Shown: one piece after another, positions 9,338 to 20,872 of the stretch | Layout: each line of letters begins with the position of its first letter | How positions within the stretch are numbered: the stretch's first letter is position 1 | Assembly (NCBI GenBank): GCA_029582165.1 | Contig: CM055872.1 | Span: 30,478,761 to 30,542,760 of the forward strand | Length of the DNA: 64,000 nucleotides | Source of the DNA: Portulaca oleracea | Taxonomy: Eukaryota; Streptophyta; Magnoliopsida; Caryophyllales; Portulacaceae | Reading direction: 5' to 3' | Translations under genes and position numbers: made by a program | The notes under the pieces: generated by a model | What the model saw: the letters and a program-made list of their open reading frames with translations, nothing else | Database searches by the model: none | What the model was told of the DNA's origin: nothing

Positions 9338-10622
9338 TTTCCTCCTTGTTGAAAGAAGTTTGTCCTCAAACTTGGAGGTTCAAGTCTGAAGACTTCAATG
9401 GACCCAATAGAGACCTTCACGTGAATCAAGACCTTCATGTGAACCATGTTTGCTTCAATAATCTCCACGTGAGTCAGTGCCTTCACGTGAGACCTTCGAC
9501 AAATTGACCTCCGTTATCCTCCATTAACCTTGGGTCCCCAAAGGTGAGACCAAGGCTAGGCTGATCTCCAGCAGTCTTCCCTGGTTGCCAAGAATTTAGC
9601 TTTGAACTCGATGGACTCAGAGAGATCTTCTTACTGTATAGGCGGAGTTGGCTTCCATTATCTTCCATGAATCTAGGGTCACCGAACTTCGCCCTGTAAT
9701 AAACTAAGCAACGGCCTTCCTGAGACAGAACAGGTAGAACAGTTCCCATACCAACTTCAGAAGCATGACACTTAACCTCAAACTTCTTATCTACGTTTGA
9801 TAGGACTAGGACTAGTACGGTGCAAAGTCTATCCTTGATGATGTCGAAAGCTTTCTGGGTTGTTGGAGTCCACGAAGATAGCTTGGTTATAGGAGATAAA
9901 ATAGAACTGAAATTCTTCACAAATCCAGGGAAGCTTCGATCATCATGAGCTCTAGTTGGAGTAGACCACTCCTTGATAGCTTTGACTCTTTCTTCATCAA
10001 ACTTGAACACTTCAGGCGAAAGAGCATAGCCAAGAGAGACTATGTTGTTGAAAAAGACGCCATACTTGGGTAGATTTTGATGCAGATCCACGTGAGCTAA
10101 GATCCCCAAATCAGATTGGAGACGAAAGATGTGACATTTCTCACTCTTGCTGTTCACAAGTATATCACCCAAGTAGATAACAATACACTAGCTAATAAGG
10201 GGCTTCAAAACCTTATTCAACAATCTCATAACAGTAAAGAGACTGTTAGTTAGACCACGAGGTGTGACTAACCATTCATAGAGTTCTTCTTTGGTTTTGA
10301 TAGCAGTGTCCCCTTCTTGCATTCGAACTGGATCAAGGTACCCACTTCTTGGATCAATCTCTGAAACGACTCGGGTACCATCTAGTTCGTCCACTAGATC
10401 TTCAATTCTAGGAAACTTGTACTTGATAGGACTCTTGTTGATGCACTGACGTTGGTTTCCATCTTCTTTTGGGACCATAAGGGTAGGGATGACGCATGGA
10501 CTGAGATTTTCCCTAATCAGACCTTTTGCTTGAAGATCATCAGCTTGCTTTTGAGTCGTTGGAGGTTCACTAGGGTTCTCGTGAGTTTTCTTCTCATGAA
10601 TCGCGATAGGTCTAGGGACCAA
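9338..10622 (-). pseudogene. RT / RNase H-stub remnant of element B with LTR-spanning tail
   Basis: Minus-strand frames 10622-10188 and 10172-9483 are separated by one in-frame TAG (LIS-stop-CIVIYLGDILV). They show gypsy RT motifs KGLIRENLSPC, TLMVPKEDGNQRQCINK, DLVDELDGTRVVSEIDPRSGY and WLVTPRGLTN, and the altered catalytic box YLGD. Then come SWTPTTQKAF and a stub of RNase H (VKCHASEVGMG), followed by the family tail FGDPRFMEDNG. No integrase. Three CACTGT-unlike but CACGTG-containing sites (9418, 9466, 9484) lie just before the PPT. Inactive as written; RT products would have to come from another element. Confidence 0.78.
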
Positions 10623-11281
10623 ATCAGCTTGAACATCACGTTGGGGTGGTGGGGAGACGAGATGTGGTGGTTGTTGTGGCTTGGACTTTCGTGGGTTGGC
10701 TCTTTGTAAATGGGGTTTGTGTTTGCGATTGAAGGAGTGATTTCCTTATGCTCACTAAAATCAGGGCGTTTAGTGGACATAGAAGTGATGGGGTTTGGAC
10801 CACTCTCTTTGGGTGGGGACGGTTGGGTTACTTTCAGTGGAGCTAGGGTGGTTTTTTTGTGGTTGAATCTGAAGGTGTAGGTGTTGGCTCTTCCATCATG
10901 CATCACGCTCCTGTCAAATAACAACGGTCTTCCCAGCAGAATATGACAAGCATCCATAGGCAATACATCACACCAAATAGAATCTTGATAATTTCTTCCA
11001 ATGGAAAAGCTTACCAAGCATCGTTGAGTAACTTGTAGTCCTTCACCCTGATTGAGCAATTGGATGGTGTAGGGCTTAGGGTGGGGACTGGTTTCCAGTT
11101 GAAATTTATCCACCAAAGTTGTTGAGGCGACGTTGGTGCAGTTGCCTCCATCAACGATCAAAGAGCAGACTTTTCCTCGGATGGTACAACGAGACTGAAA
11201 GATAGCCTCTCGTTGTTGTTGATCTTCAGAAACGATCGAACTGATGAGGATCCTCCTCATAAAGAACAATTTGTGTGCCAT
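10517..11281 (-). pseudogene. Retropepsin ORF of element B
   Basis: A 254-codon frame starting at ATG 11281 (MAHKLFFMRRIL) carries the protease core LIVDGGNCTNVAST, CHILLGRPLLFDRSV and a Pro/Ser/Thr-rich linker (KESGPNPITSM). It changes frame near 10620 relative to the RT piece, so the last residues are out of frame. No gag precedes it. The ATG is about 220 nt from the PBS and matches the start in D, C and G (MA(R/H)E/K), which supports the choice of start. Confidence 0.72.
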
Positions 11282-11499
11282 GGTGGGCGCTTGGAACGTC
11301 CAGCGTGACGTTGGGTAAGGAAGGGAATGTCTTTGGGCTGTTTGTGGAGTTTAGGGTTGCAGGTTCGTATTGAAGGTTTGAAGGTTATGTGTTTGGTACT
11401 GTAGGTTAAGCTTGTGGACTTACAGGTTAAGCTTTGGACTTGCAGGTTAAGCTTTTGGATTTGAAGGTTATGTGTTTGGTTTACACTCAACCTCAACCT

Positions 11500-11516
11500 A
11501 GAGCTCTGATACTATT
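11500..11516 (-). other. Primer-binding site of element B
   Basis: Minus strand AGTATCAGAGCTCTAGG just after the LTR end. The first base is changed from the usual TGGTATCAGAGC, otherwise complementary to initiator tRNA-Met. Confidence 0.7.
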
Positions 11517-11518
11517 TT

Positions 11519-12995
11519 TGATGTATTAACGGATCAAGAAAGGTTCTTGATTCCAGTAATACACGAAACACGTGTAACCAAACAATAAGGAGGGGGTGGT
11601 TCACGAGATTAAGGAGGGAAGAGAGGGGTGGTTCTCGTGAAAAAGGGTTCTTTGTGGAGGTTGTTTTCCATGAGGGATTTTGTGGTTTCAAGGTTCAAGA
11701 AGGGTTGAATCTTGAATGGGAAGAGAGAGGGATGATTGATTCTTGGAAGGGGAGTATGGAGGAGGGTGACGTGAGGTAGGAGGTATAGGAGAGAGAGGGG
11801 GACGTTGGTTTTGATGGTGAGGGACAGATTGTTGGGTTGTTGGAGGAGAGAGAAGGTTTGTTGGGAGGTTGTTATGGAGAAAGAAAAGATAGGAGGTGGA
11901 GTTAGTTGAGGAGGTGGAGGACGTTTGTGGGGAGTGAAGGAGGTGGAAAGATGGTGTGTGGTTTGAGGGAATAAGAGATAGGGTTGCGTTGTGACTTAAC
12001 TTTATTGACATAAAGCACACAATGTAATTACCTTAACTATATTGATAAAAAGGTAAGAACGGAAAGAACTAGGTTTCTAACTTGAATCCACAAGATAGAC
12101 AACCTAGAGCTAACTTGATCTTGACCGCAACCTAGGATCAATCTCTTCCTAACCACTTGGGTTCCAGACCAAGATACAATAGTAGAAAGGGGGTGAGGGT
12201 TTATCCAAACACTCGAGGGAAAGCTAAAAGCTTAAGGGGTTTCATATTTCTAAATCGATTGTGTTTGCCTTGAGAGGCTACAACCTATTTATACTAAAAG
12301 AGTCCTTAAGGGACTAGAACTCCTCTGCTTGGAGTGCAAGCCATACTAATTAGACTAGGATTCTCCTACTTGGCGTGCAAGCTAAGGAATCCTAACTATA
12401 GACGCCTACTCTATACTACTCTCCCTCGGATTAGGATTCCTTATCCTAAGGGGAGTTTGTTAGATCAATCTTATCCTAATAGGTTTAGACTTTCCTAATC
12501 CAAGATGGATTAGTTACAAAATAAGTCAACCTTATCTAGGATAGCTAATCTTGGTGCCAAAAGACTCTTTCACACGCCACACAAGCACACTCATACCTTC
12601 TAGAACATTCTAGAACACCTTAGAACATTCTAGACTAATCTAGACTCCTAATAAATAAATCACACCAAAACTGTAAAATAAAATTACATCCAAAGATCAA
12701 ATGTTAAATTTGCTTGGACCCTTGATCTTGGACGTGGGCTTTGGACGTGTAGTTGGGCTTCACGTAGGATGTTTGGACATCCTCTAGAAATAAGAAGCAC
12801 ACCATGTGAATGGACCTTTGGACTTCTACTTTATATTTTCCTTCTTTGGCCCACTTGATGTAAATGAACCAAATCTTCCTTATTGGGCCTGTACTGGATG
12901 AAGTCCTTTGATGAAGGACCCTATCTGTAGCATGGAGTTTCCATTGGGCCTTCTTGATTGGGCTTTGGGGACTTAACGTGGGCTGATCTACATCA
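11519..12995 (-). repeat. Shared middle LTR of the B/C array
   Basis: Minus strand starts TGATGTAGATCAGCCC after a purine tract (caaggggggaa) and ends GTTAATACATCA before the B PBS; 1477 bp. It contains an HSE-like TTCTAGAACATTCTAGAA (12598-12615), inverted TTGGCGTGCAAGC motifs, TATA at 12286-12293, and a pyrimidine-rich 3' third. It is the 3' LTR of C and the 5' LTR of B at once. Confidence 0.92.
12598..12615 (-). promoter_or_regulatory. Four-unit heat-shock-element-like motif
   Basis: TTCTAGAACATTCTAGAA is a perfect TTCnnGAAnnTTCnnGAA array, about 305 bp upstream of the TATA box on the minus strand. Further TTAGAACATTCTAGA units follow. This is the strongest HSE match in the window. Confidence 0.55.
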
Positions 12996-14206
12996 TTCCC
13001 CCCTTGTTGAAAGAAGTTTGTCCTCAAACTTGGAGGTTCAAGTCTGAAGACTTCAATGGACCAAATAGTGACCTTCACGTGAATCAAGAGCTTCATGCGA
13101 ACCATGGTTGCTTCAATAATCTCCACGTGAATCAGTGCCTTCACGTGAACTGTGCCCCCTTCGACAAATTGACCTCCGTTATCCTTCACGAACCTTGGGT
13201 CCCCAAAAGTGAGGCCAAGGCTAGGCTGATCTCCTGTAGTCTTCCCTGGTTGCCAAGAATTTAGCTTTGAACTCGATGGACTGACAGAGATTTTCTTACT
13301 ATATAGGCGGAGTTGGCTTCCATTATCTTCCATGAATCTAGGGTCACCGAACTTCGCCCTGTAATAAGCTAAGCAACGACCTTCCTTAGACAGAATAGGT
13401 AGAACAGTTACCATAGCAAGTCCTGAAGCATCACACTCAACCTCAAACTTCTTATCTACGTTGGATAGGACTAGGACTGGTGCGGTGCAGATTCTATCCT
13501 TGATGATGGCGAAAGCTTTCTGGGTTGTTGGAGTCCACGAAGATAGCTTGGTTATAGGAGATAAAATAGAACTATAATTCTTCATAAATCTCTTATGGAC
13601 TGAGGTCAAGCCGGGGAAGCTTCGATCATCATGAGTTCTAGTTAGAGTAGACCACTCCTTGATAGCTTTGACTCTTTCTTCATCAAACTTGAAAACTTCA
13701 GGCGAAAGAGCATAGCCAAGAGAGACTATGTTGTTGATGAAGACGCCATACTTGGGTAGATTTTGATGCAAATCCACGTGAGCTAAGGTCCCCAAATCAG
13801 ATTGGAGATGAAAGATGTGACCTTTCTCACTCTTGCTGTTCACAAGTATATCACCCAAGTAGATAACAATACACTAGCTAATAAGGGGCTTGAAAATCTG
13901 ATTCAACAATCTCATAACAGTAAAGAGAGTGTTAGTTAGACCACGAGGTGTGACTAACCATTCATAGAGTTCTTCTTTAGTTTTGATAGTTGTGTCCCCT
14001 TCTTGAATTCGAACTGGATCAAGGTGCCCACTTTTTGGATCAATCTTTGAAACGACTCTAGTACCATCTAGTTCGTCCACTAGATCTTTAATTCTAGGAA
14101 ACTTGTACTTGATAGGACTCTTGTTGATGCACAGACGTTGGTTTCCATCTTCTTTTGGGACCATAAGGGTAGGGATGACGCATGGAATGAAATTTTCCCT
14201 AATCAT
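12996..14206 (-). pseudogene. RT / RNase H-stub remnant of element C
   Basis: Minus-strand frames 14206-13874 and 13858-12704 are separated by the same TAG before YLGD as in B. Motifs: IPTLMVPKEDGNQRLCINK, DLVDELDGTRVVSKID, WLVTPRGLTN, YLGDILVNSKS, SWTPTTQKAF, ECDASGLAM, then the family tail FGDPRFMEDNG and HVKALIHVEII repeats. The second frame runs on into the LTR through LEDVQTS to 12704. The catalytic Asp pair is altered and integrase is absent. Confidence 0.78.
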
Positions 14207-14397
14207 ACCCTTTGCTTAAAGATCATCAGCTTGCTTTTGAACCGTTGGAGGTTCACTAGGGTTCTCGTGAGTTTTCTTCTCATGAATCTCGATAAGTCTA
14301 GGGACCAAATAAGCTTGAACTTCACGTTGGGGTGGTGGGGTGACGAGATGTGGATAGTTGTTGTGGCTTGAACTTTCGTTGGGTTGGCTCTTTGTGG

Positions 14398-14971
14398 CTA
14401 GGGTTTGTGTTTGAGATTGAAAGGAGTGATCTCCTTATGCTCACTATACTCAGGGCGTTTAGTGGACATAGAAGTGATGGGGTTTGGATCACTCTCTTTG
14501 GGTGGGGACGATTGGGTTACTTTTAGTGGAGCTAGGGTGATTTTTTTATGGTTGAACCTGAAGGTGTAGGTGTTGGCTCTTCCATCATGCATCAGGCTCC
14601 TGTCAAATTACAACGATCTTCCCAGCAGAATATGACAAGCATCCATAGGCAATATGTCACACCAAATTGAATCTTGATAATTCTTGCCAATGGAAAAGCT
14701 TACCAAGCATCGTTGAGTAACTTGTAGTACTTCAACGTGATTGAGCCATTGGATGGTGTAGAGCTTGGGGTGGGGACTGGTCTCCAGTTGAAGTTTATCC
14801 ACCAAAGTTTTTTAAGGCGACGTTGGTGCATTTCCCTCCATCAACGTTCAAAGAGCAGACTTTTCCTCGGATGGTACAACGAGGCTGAAAGATAGCCTCT
14901 CGTTGTTGTTGATCTTCAGAAACGATCGAACTGATGAGGATCCTCCTCATAAAGAACAATTCGTGTGCCAT
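14398..14971 (-). pseudogene. Retropepsin remnant of element C
   Basis: Starts at ATG 14971 (MAHELFFMRRIL) like B. The active-site region is damaged (VDGGKCTNVA with a frame break near 14814) and another break follows ILLGRS near 14606. The pieces 14805-14608 and 14592-14398 are in frame with protease and linker. More decayed than the B copy. Confidence 0.7.
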
Positions 14972-15098
14972 GGTGGGGGCTTGGAACGTCCAGAGTGACG
15001 TTGGGTAAGTAAGGGAATGTGTTTGGGCTGTATGTGGAGTTTAGGGTTGAACGTTGGTATTGAAGGTTTGAAGGTTATGTGTTTGGTATTGTAGGTTA

Positions 15099-16260
15099 TG
15101 GGTTGTTGGAGGAGAGAGAAGGTTTGTTGGGAGGTTATTATGGAGAGAGAAAAGAAAGGAGGTGGAGTTTGTAGAGGAGGTGGAGGACGTTTATAGGGAC
15201 TGGAGGAGGTGAAAAGATGACGTGTGGTTTGAGGGAATAGGAGATAGGGTTGGGTTGTGACTTAATTGTATTGACAGAAAGCACACAATGTAATTACCTT
15301 AACTATATTGATAGAAAGGTAAGAACGGATAGAACTAGGTTTCTAACTTGAATCCACAAGAGAGACAACCTAGGGCTAACTTGATCTAGACCGCAACCTA
15401 GGATCAAGCTCTTCCTAACCACTTGGGTGCCAGACCAAGATACAATAGAAGAAAGGGGGTGAGGGTTTATCCAAACACTCGAGGGAAAGCTAAAAGCTTA
15501 AGGGGTTTCATATTTCTAAATCGATTGTGTTTGCCTTGAGAGGCTACAACCTATTTATACTAGGAGAGTCCTTAAGGGACTAGAACTCCTCTTCTTGGCG
15601 TGCAAGCCATACTAATTAGACTAGGATTCTCCTACTTGGCGTGCAGGCCAAGGAATCCTAACTCTAGACGCCTACTCTATACTACTCTCCCTCGTATTAG
15701 GATTCTTTATCCTAAGGGGAGTTTGTTACATCAATCTTTTTCTAATAGGTTTAGACTTTCCTAATCCAAGATGGATTAGTTACAAAATACGCCAACCTTA
15801 TCTAGGACAGCTAATCTTGGCGCCAAAAGACTCTTCCACACGCCACACACACACACTCATACCTTCTAGATCATTCTAGAACAACTTAGAACATTCTAGA
15901 CTAATCTAGATTCCTAATAAAATAAATCACACCAAAACTATAAAATAAATTACATCCAAAAATCAAATGTTAAATTCGCTTGGACCCTTGGTCTTGGACG
16001 GGGGCTTTGGACGTGTAGTTGGGCTTCACCTAGGATGTTTGGACATCCTCTTGAAATAACAAGCACACCATGTGAATGGGCCTTTGGACTTCTACTTTAT
16101 ATTTTCCTTTTTGGCCCACTTGATATAAATGAACCAAATCTTCCTTATTGGGCTTGTACTAGATGAAGTCCTTTGATGAAGGACCCTATCTGTAGCATGG
16201 AGTTTCCATTGGGCCTTCTTGATTGGGCTTGGGGGACTTATCGTGGGTTGATTTACATCC
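15099..16260 (-). repeat. 5' LTR of C, missing its 3' end and PBS
   Basis: Minus strand begins at about 16260 (first base changed, GGATGTAAATC) and follows the middle LTR to about 15099, where it joins the C leader directly. About 300 bp of LTR end and the PBS are deleted. TATA at 15552-15559; TTCTAGAA at 15874-15881; the FQEDVQTS ending is at 16030-16086. Confidence 0.85.
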
Positions 16261-16730
16261 GTTACAACACTGGCGTCCAATATAGAGGTTGAATCCTATT
16301 AGGATTTTCCTCTCGTAGACTCTTCTAGACTCTTCTAACTTGACGCCAAAGCTAGATAGTACTTGGCATTATGCCTTCTTAGCTACTAATAAGGAAAATA
16401 CAAATACTACTATAACAAACTTAGCTACTAATAAGGAAAACACACATACTAGTAAAACTTCTCTTCTAGGATGTCTCTTTGCACGTGACTTGGACGTCTC
16501 TTGCACATGACTTGGTCTCCCTTTAGCTTGTTTGGACGACATCTTGAGATATAGAGCACAATACATGGGCTGGTCGTTGGGCCCTAACTGATTGATCTTC
16601 TAAGGCCTTTTCCACTTCAATGTGTATGAATGAGACCTCCTTAATGGGCGAGCTGGGCTAACCTTCATCACCCTCCATGAACCTTGGGTCTCCAGATGTG
16701 AGACCAAGGCAAGGCGAATGAAATGCCTAG
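16261..16730 (-). repeat. Degraded LTR fragment of the same superfamily
   Basis: Minus-strand translation shows LGLTSGDPRFMEGDEG near 16655-16705 and AQRPAHVLCSISQDVVQTS plus stop near 16523-16582. These are the two peptide hallmarks of the LTR starts of this group (compare 41219-42636). TCTAGA units follow. Both ends are unclear, and the C 5' LTR abuts it. Confidence 0.55.
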
Positions 16731-17111
16731 TCCCAATGAAAGAAAAAAGTTCTATTTGTGTATTATGTATTTATTTCTTTATTTATTTATCCTCTTTATA
16801 ATTTATGGTAGTCAAACGCTAATTAACCTAGACCCCGATTTATATCTACCTCCTTAGAAAATAGTATAGTGCCTCCCACTATCAATTATAGAGAAGGAGA
16901 GGATGGAGAACTGAAGGATTTCTAGCGGAAAACCCTAAAGGTTATTATCAGTAGATTATGTACGGAAATTTTTCTTTCTCAAATTATTGGTATCAACTTA
17001 TAGTCCTTTGTTGAGAAGATTTAACTTCAATTACCAACTTTTGGGATTCAATCAAATCTTGGCAAAGTTTATTCTTGTTTAAATCAATATGGTGGTCAAC
17101 CATTGCAAGTA
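16731..17111. other. Unassigned AT-rich sequence
   Basis: About 380 bp with no convincing coding frame or repeat structure. It should be the left flank of the insertion site of element E and continue at 28831. Confidence 0.5.
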
Positions 17112-17116
17112 ATTGG
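17112..17116. repeat. Left target-site duplication of E (ATTGG)
   Basis: Identical to 28826-28830 across an 11.7 kb nest. Confidence 0.85.
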
Positions 17117-17456
17117 TGATGTATAAAAGCTTCCAAAGATCACAGATTCACATCATAAAGCCTACAATACACCACACAGACTCACACACCTTGCTACTGA
17201 CTTAAACTAAGCTAATTGAATGCAATTAGCTGGAATAGATGACAACCCAACAAGGCAATAAAAGGGATAAGCTTGTGTTCACTCTGATACAGGCACACCA
17301 CATGATAAACACAAGGGCAAGGACTTAGTTACCTCAACAGCTACAGACAAACCACCATTGAAGTAATCAAGCTCTACACACACCACCAGGCTTGCCAGCT
17401 CTTGGATACTGAAGTAGATTTAACCAATTGAGAGTTTGCTGACACTCACAAATGAG
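17117..17456 (-). repeat. 3' LTR remnant of E
   Basis: Nearly identical to 21465-21795 (CTTCCAAAGATCA, CCACACAGACTCACACACC). Homology stops at about 17456, where F-associated DNA begins. Confidence 0.88.
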
Positions 17457-20400
17457 GAGTTAATTACATTTACCCTACCTAACTTATGTGGTAATAATTT
17501 TTGCACACCCGACATTTGGGAAATAATTTTCACCCTACCTGACATTTAGTGAAAGTGATTTTTAGTGTTAGAATCCGGTAACTTGTCATCGGAAATGGAA
17601 AAATACAATAATACCCCTATATCACTATCTAAAATAAGAGTCTTCTTTTGTGTTCATGACAATGTATTACTCACATCCAGATGATCGATCTATATATAAT
17701 AAAAATTATGAGAGTGCTAGCTCATCTAAACTTTCTCAAATTTTCATCAGTGTTCATTAATTCCTACTTGTGTATACATTTTAGATATCTCAAAGATTTT
17801 TACAGAATGAGATAATTTTTTCTAGTTAACAAGTGCCATGTACAAATATATGTTTTACTATATATCTATCTATTTTTTCGCTGTAATATAGCACACACAT
17901 ATCATAAAGTGTTAACGAAACAATGCAACATATATAAAGTAGCAAAAAAACTATGAAAATAAAATGAAAAATAAATCAAGGTAAAGGGTAAGAAGTATAT
18001 ACTTCTTGTTCAAGGTCACAAACAATCGCCTCCATGGTACCCTTGAGATCTTCCTTAGAGCGTGGGGGCGACATATTCGAACTCCAACACTAAAATCACA
18101 GAGAAAATTAATCAAGACAAAATTAAAGAGATTTTTGTAAAATGTTTTTTTTGATGTGCAGAACTCAAAGAATGCGTGCAAATATAAAGAAATAAACAGA
18201 ATAAATATTAGTTCATGATGTAGATATAATATCACAATGATAAAAGTGTTGAAGGATAATTAAAGAGTTAAAAGTTGGACAATTTACGTACCTTGAAACG
18301 CATAGAAGCTTGGTGGCGTGTCTCGACTTGGGACGGCTTGGGTGACTTGGGAACTAAAACGAAGTGTAGACACTGAGAAATTAACAAGGTTCTTACGATT
18401 ATATAAACTAAAGTTAAAGTGAACTTGAAACTTGACGGTTTAAAAGGTAGACAAATAAAATTTAGTTTTTTTTTTATTTTTTATCACCTAGTGTTTTGAC
18501 AATAACTTGAGCTATAAAACTCAAATTTTGGCAAACGAGTACTTTTCGGAAAGGGAAAATCATGCCCTACAACTTTGTCAACTAGCTCGAAGGCTAAAAA
18601 TGAAGGGAAGGGCTCGGAAAACGGCCCGGACAGAAGCAGAACGCTTGGAAAGAATTATGCGGTTTAGGATTTAGTGAAACTATTATCGAGACTTGAATAG
18701 GATCGATGAAAAGATTATGAGTTGTGACGTAACCTTAAACAATCAGATTAAATAAGTATGGAAATTAAGAAATGGAAGGCTAATATAAGGATTTATGAGC
18801 TCCTTAAATTTACTTGAAAAAGTTGTCATGCGACCGAGAAGAAACTAAACGAATGAATTATTGGTTTCGGGAGTGTTTGAAATAAATAACGGATTTGGGG
18901 ACGTAGGAGGAGATTATCAGTTAAGGTCATATAAAGGTAAGTAGAGGCTTTAAGCTTGATGCACAACCAAGAGTGCTTTAATTTAGCTAACAATAAACCT
19001 TGGTTGAAATTAACCTCCAAACATTTAGCTCATGGTTTGCTAACATCCACTAAACCTTTAAGGGCTGAACTTAACCACCCACTTGACTTGTAGCAACTTA
19101 GAAAACCTATCCAACCCATCTTAACAATGACCCAAAGGCCACCATCTCATTAGAGCTCCCTAAGAGATCAATTTGTACCCTTAAAGTTGGAATTAACTAA
19201 TAAAATTCTGGGCAGAAACTTGCTAACGTCCTACATTCACGACCTCATATCTCACTCTCCCGATATCGTACGGACGCAAACTTTATGTTTCTTGGAAAGC
19301 TTGAAGAATGACTTAAAACTTTTATGTTTACCTCCAGAACCAACAAAGTCTCTAAATGGACGAAATTTGAGCATATATCCACTGACTCAGAAAACGTATT
19401 TAATTTTTGTACCTTCACGGTTTTGGTCATATCTCGAGCTACACATATCGGATTCTCGAAATTCCAAAGCCGAGAGTTAGATAACAACTTAGATTATCTT
19501 TTAACGTAAAAATCTGGGCTAAACTCACATTTTAACTCCTCTAGAAAATTCAGTTTGCAACCAGAAGCATAATCAACTCTTGAATTCCCTTTAATGGTAT
19601 CTTTTGCCACTAAACATGTACTAATTCAAACCTAAAGCCCAAATTAAACATCACTCTTGATTTTTCCAGAATATAAACCCAGTCATCTTCTTCCATAAAA
19701 ATCCACATGCAACCGTAGATAACATAAGTAATTCAAACGACACTTGAATTAACACTCTTTCACCCATTTCCACACTAAATTCATATCATCCATGTATATG
19801 ATAACTTAATTAATATAATAAACAACCCAAATCAGTCCCTTAACCATCATATTTCTCATCCAAAAATCACATGCAAGCAAGAATTTCAACACTCAACAAG
19901 AACTTAGCAAGAACTCATCCAAAATCCAATCAAACTATACATGCATCCTTCTCAAACTCAAACCCTAATTAACCCAACTTAACCACAACCTAAATTCATG
20001 CTTAGAAAACATAAAAGAGATGAAGAACAACAAGAATAACACAAACTAGAAGTGAAAATCAGATTTGAAACATAAAGAGTTGAGTTAGGGTTTTGAATAT
20101 ATACCACTTGGGGAAGAAGTTGAAGGAGAAAAACAAGAGGAGAGATAAAGGGGGGCACGGCCACCGTCTGGTGGTCGCCGGCGTGGCCTCCACACGAAAC
20201 CGGCCTAAAAAGGGGGAACATGGTCAAGGCAGAGAAGAGGGAGGAAGAGTGAGGGAGTGTTGTGATTTTTCTGAAAATGAAATGAGTATAGTAACCCCCT
20301 TAGTATATATAAAATACTCCCTTAATCAATTAACTCTCTAATTAATAATTTAGGCTAACCAAAGTTTAATTAACTTGCTATGTAAAATAATTGGTATTGA

Positions 20401-20872
20401 CTAAATAAAATTAATGAACATAAACTTGGTAAACTAATTAACTAGTATTAAACCACAAAATAAATTGGTAGGACATGTTAATAGAATGAATTGGGCAATA
20501 AAATGTACTTAGGAAGGTTGGGTAATGTAAATCGTAAAAGGAACGGAATTGAAATTAATATAACCTTCCTCGATTAAAAACGTAAAATTGAGAACCATAA
20601 AATAAATTATATAACTTATCGTAAAAATATTCATAAACTCATAATAATATTTATAACTTTAGATCTGAGATAGCATAAAATCAACCCATTTAGCCATCGC
20701 CTTGCTCGAGACCTGTCACGCATAAATAAATAAATAATAGAAATAATAATCGTAACAACCATAAATAAAAATAATATTCATGTCGTAAAAGTAGAAAAAT
20801 TTTATTAGCGTATTTTAGCTAATTACCGTAATTAAGGTTTTAATTAGTACGAGTTTAGGGCGGGTCGTTACA
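17457..20872 (-). mobile_element. Element F: long-LTR retroelement fragment inserted in E gag
   Basis: The minus strand begins TGTAACGACCCGCCC at 20872, cutting E gag. About 2.6 kb down to 18290 aligns in order with element H (52879-53949 plus 62505-63950), for example the paired stretches CCCAAGCCGTCCCAAG and CCCAAGCCATCTCAG before CAAGGTACG. So F and H are copies of one family in opposite orientation. 17457-18290 is extra AT-rich DNA with a short frame MSPPRSKEDLKGTMEAIV near 18080 that I do not recognise. No pol motif is visible. The left end is not defined. Confidence 0.6.

Larger units (their letters stand above)
8163..16260 (-). mobile_element. Elements B and C: tandem LTR-int-LTR-int-LTR array of a non-autonomous gypsy-type family
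   Basis: Minus-strand order: truncated LTR 16260-15099, internal C 15098-12996, full LTR 12995-11519, internal B 11518-9338, truncated LTR 9337-8163. The middle LTR is shared by both internals. Both internals encode protease and RT remnants and share the same TAG just before the YLGD box, as expected if one is a duplicate of the other by unequal LTR-LTR recombination. The same family appears on the opposite strand as element G. Confidence 0.87.

Noticed and set aside
17951..18235. 94-codon hydrophobic minus-strand frame in F
   Set aside because: AT-rich composition gives Phe/Leu/Ile runs; not found in H.
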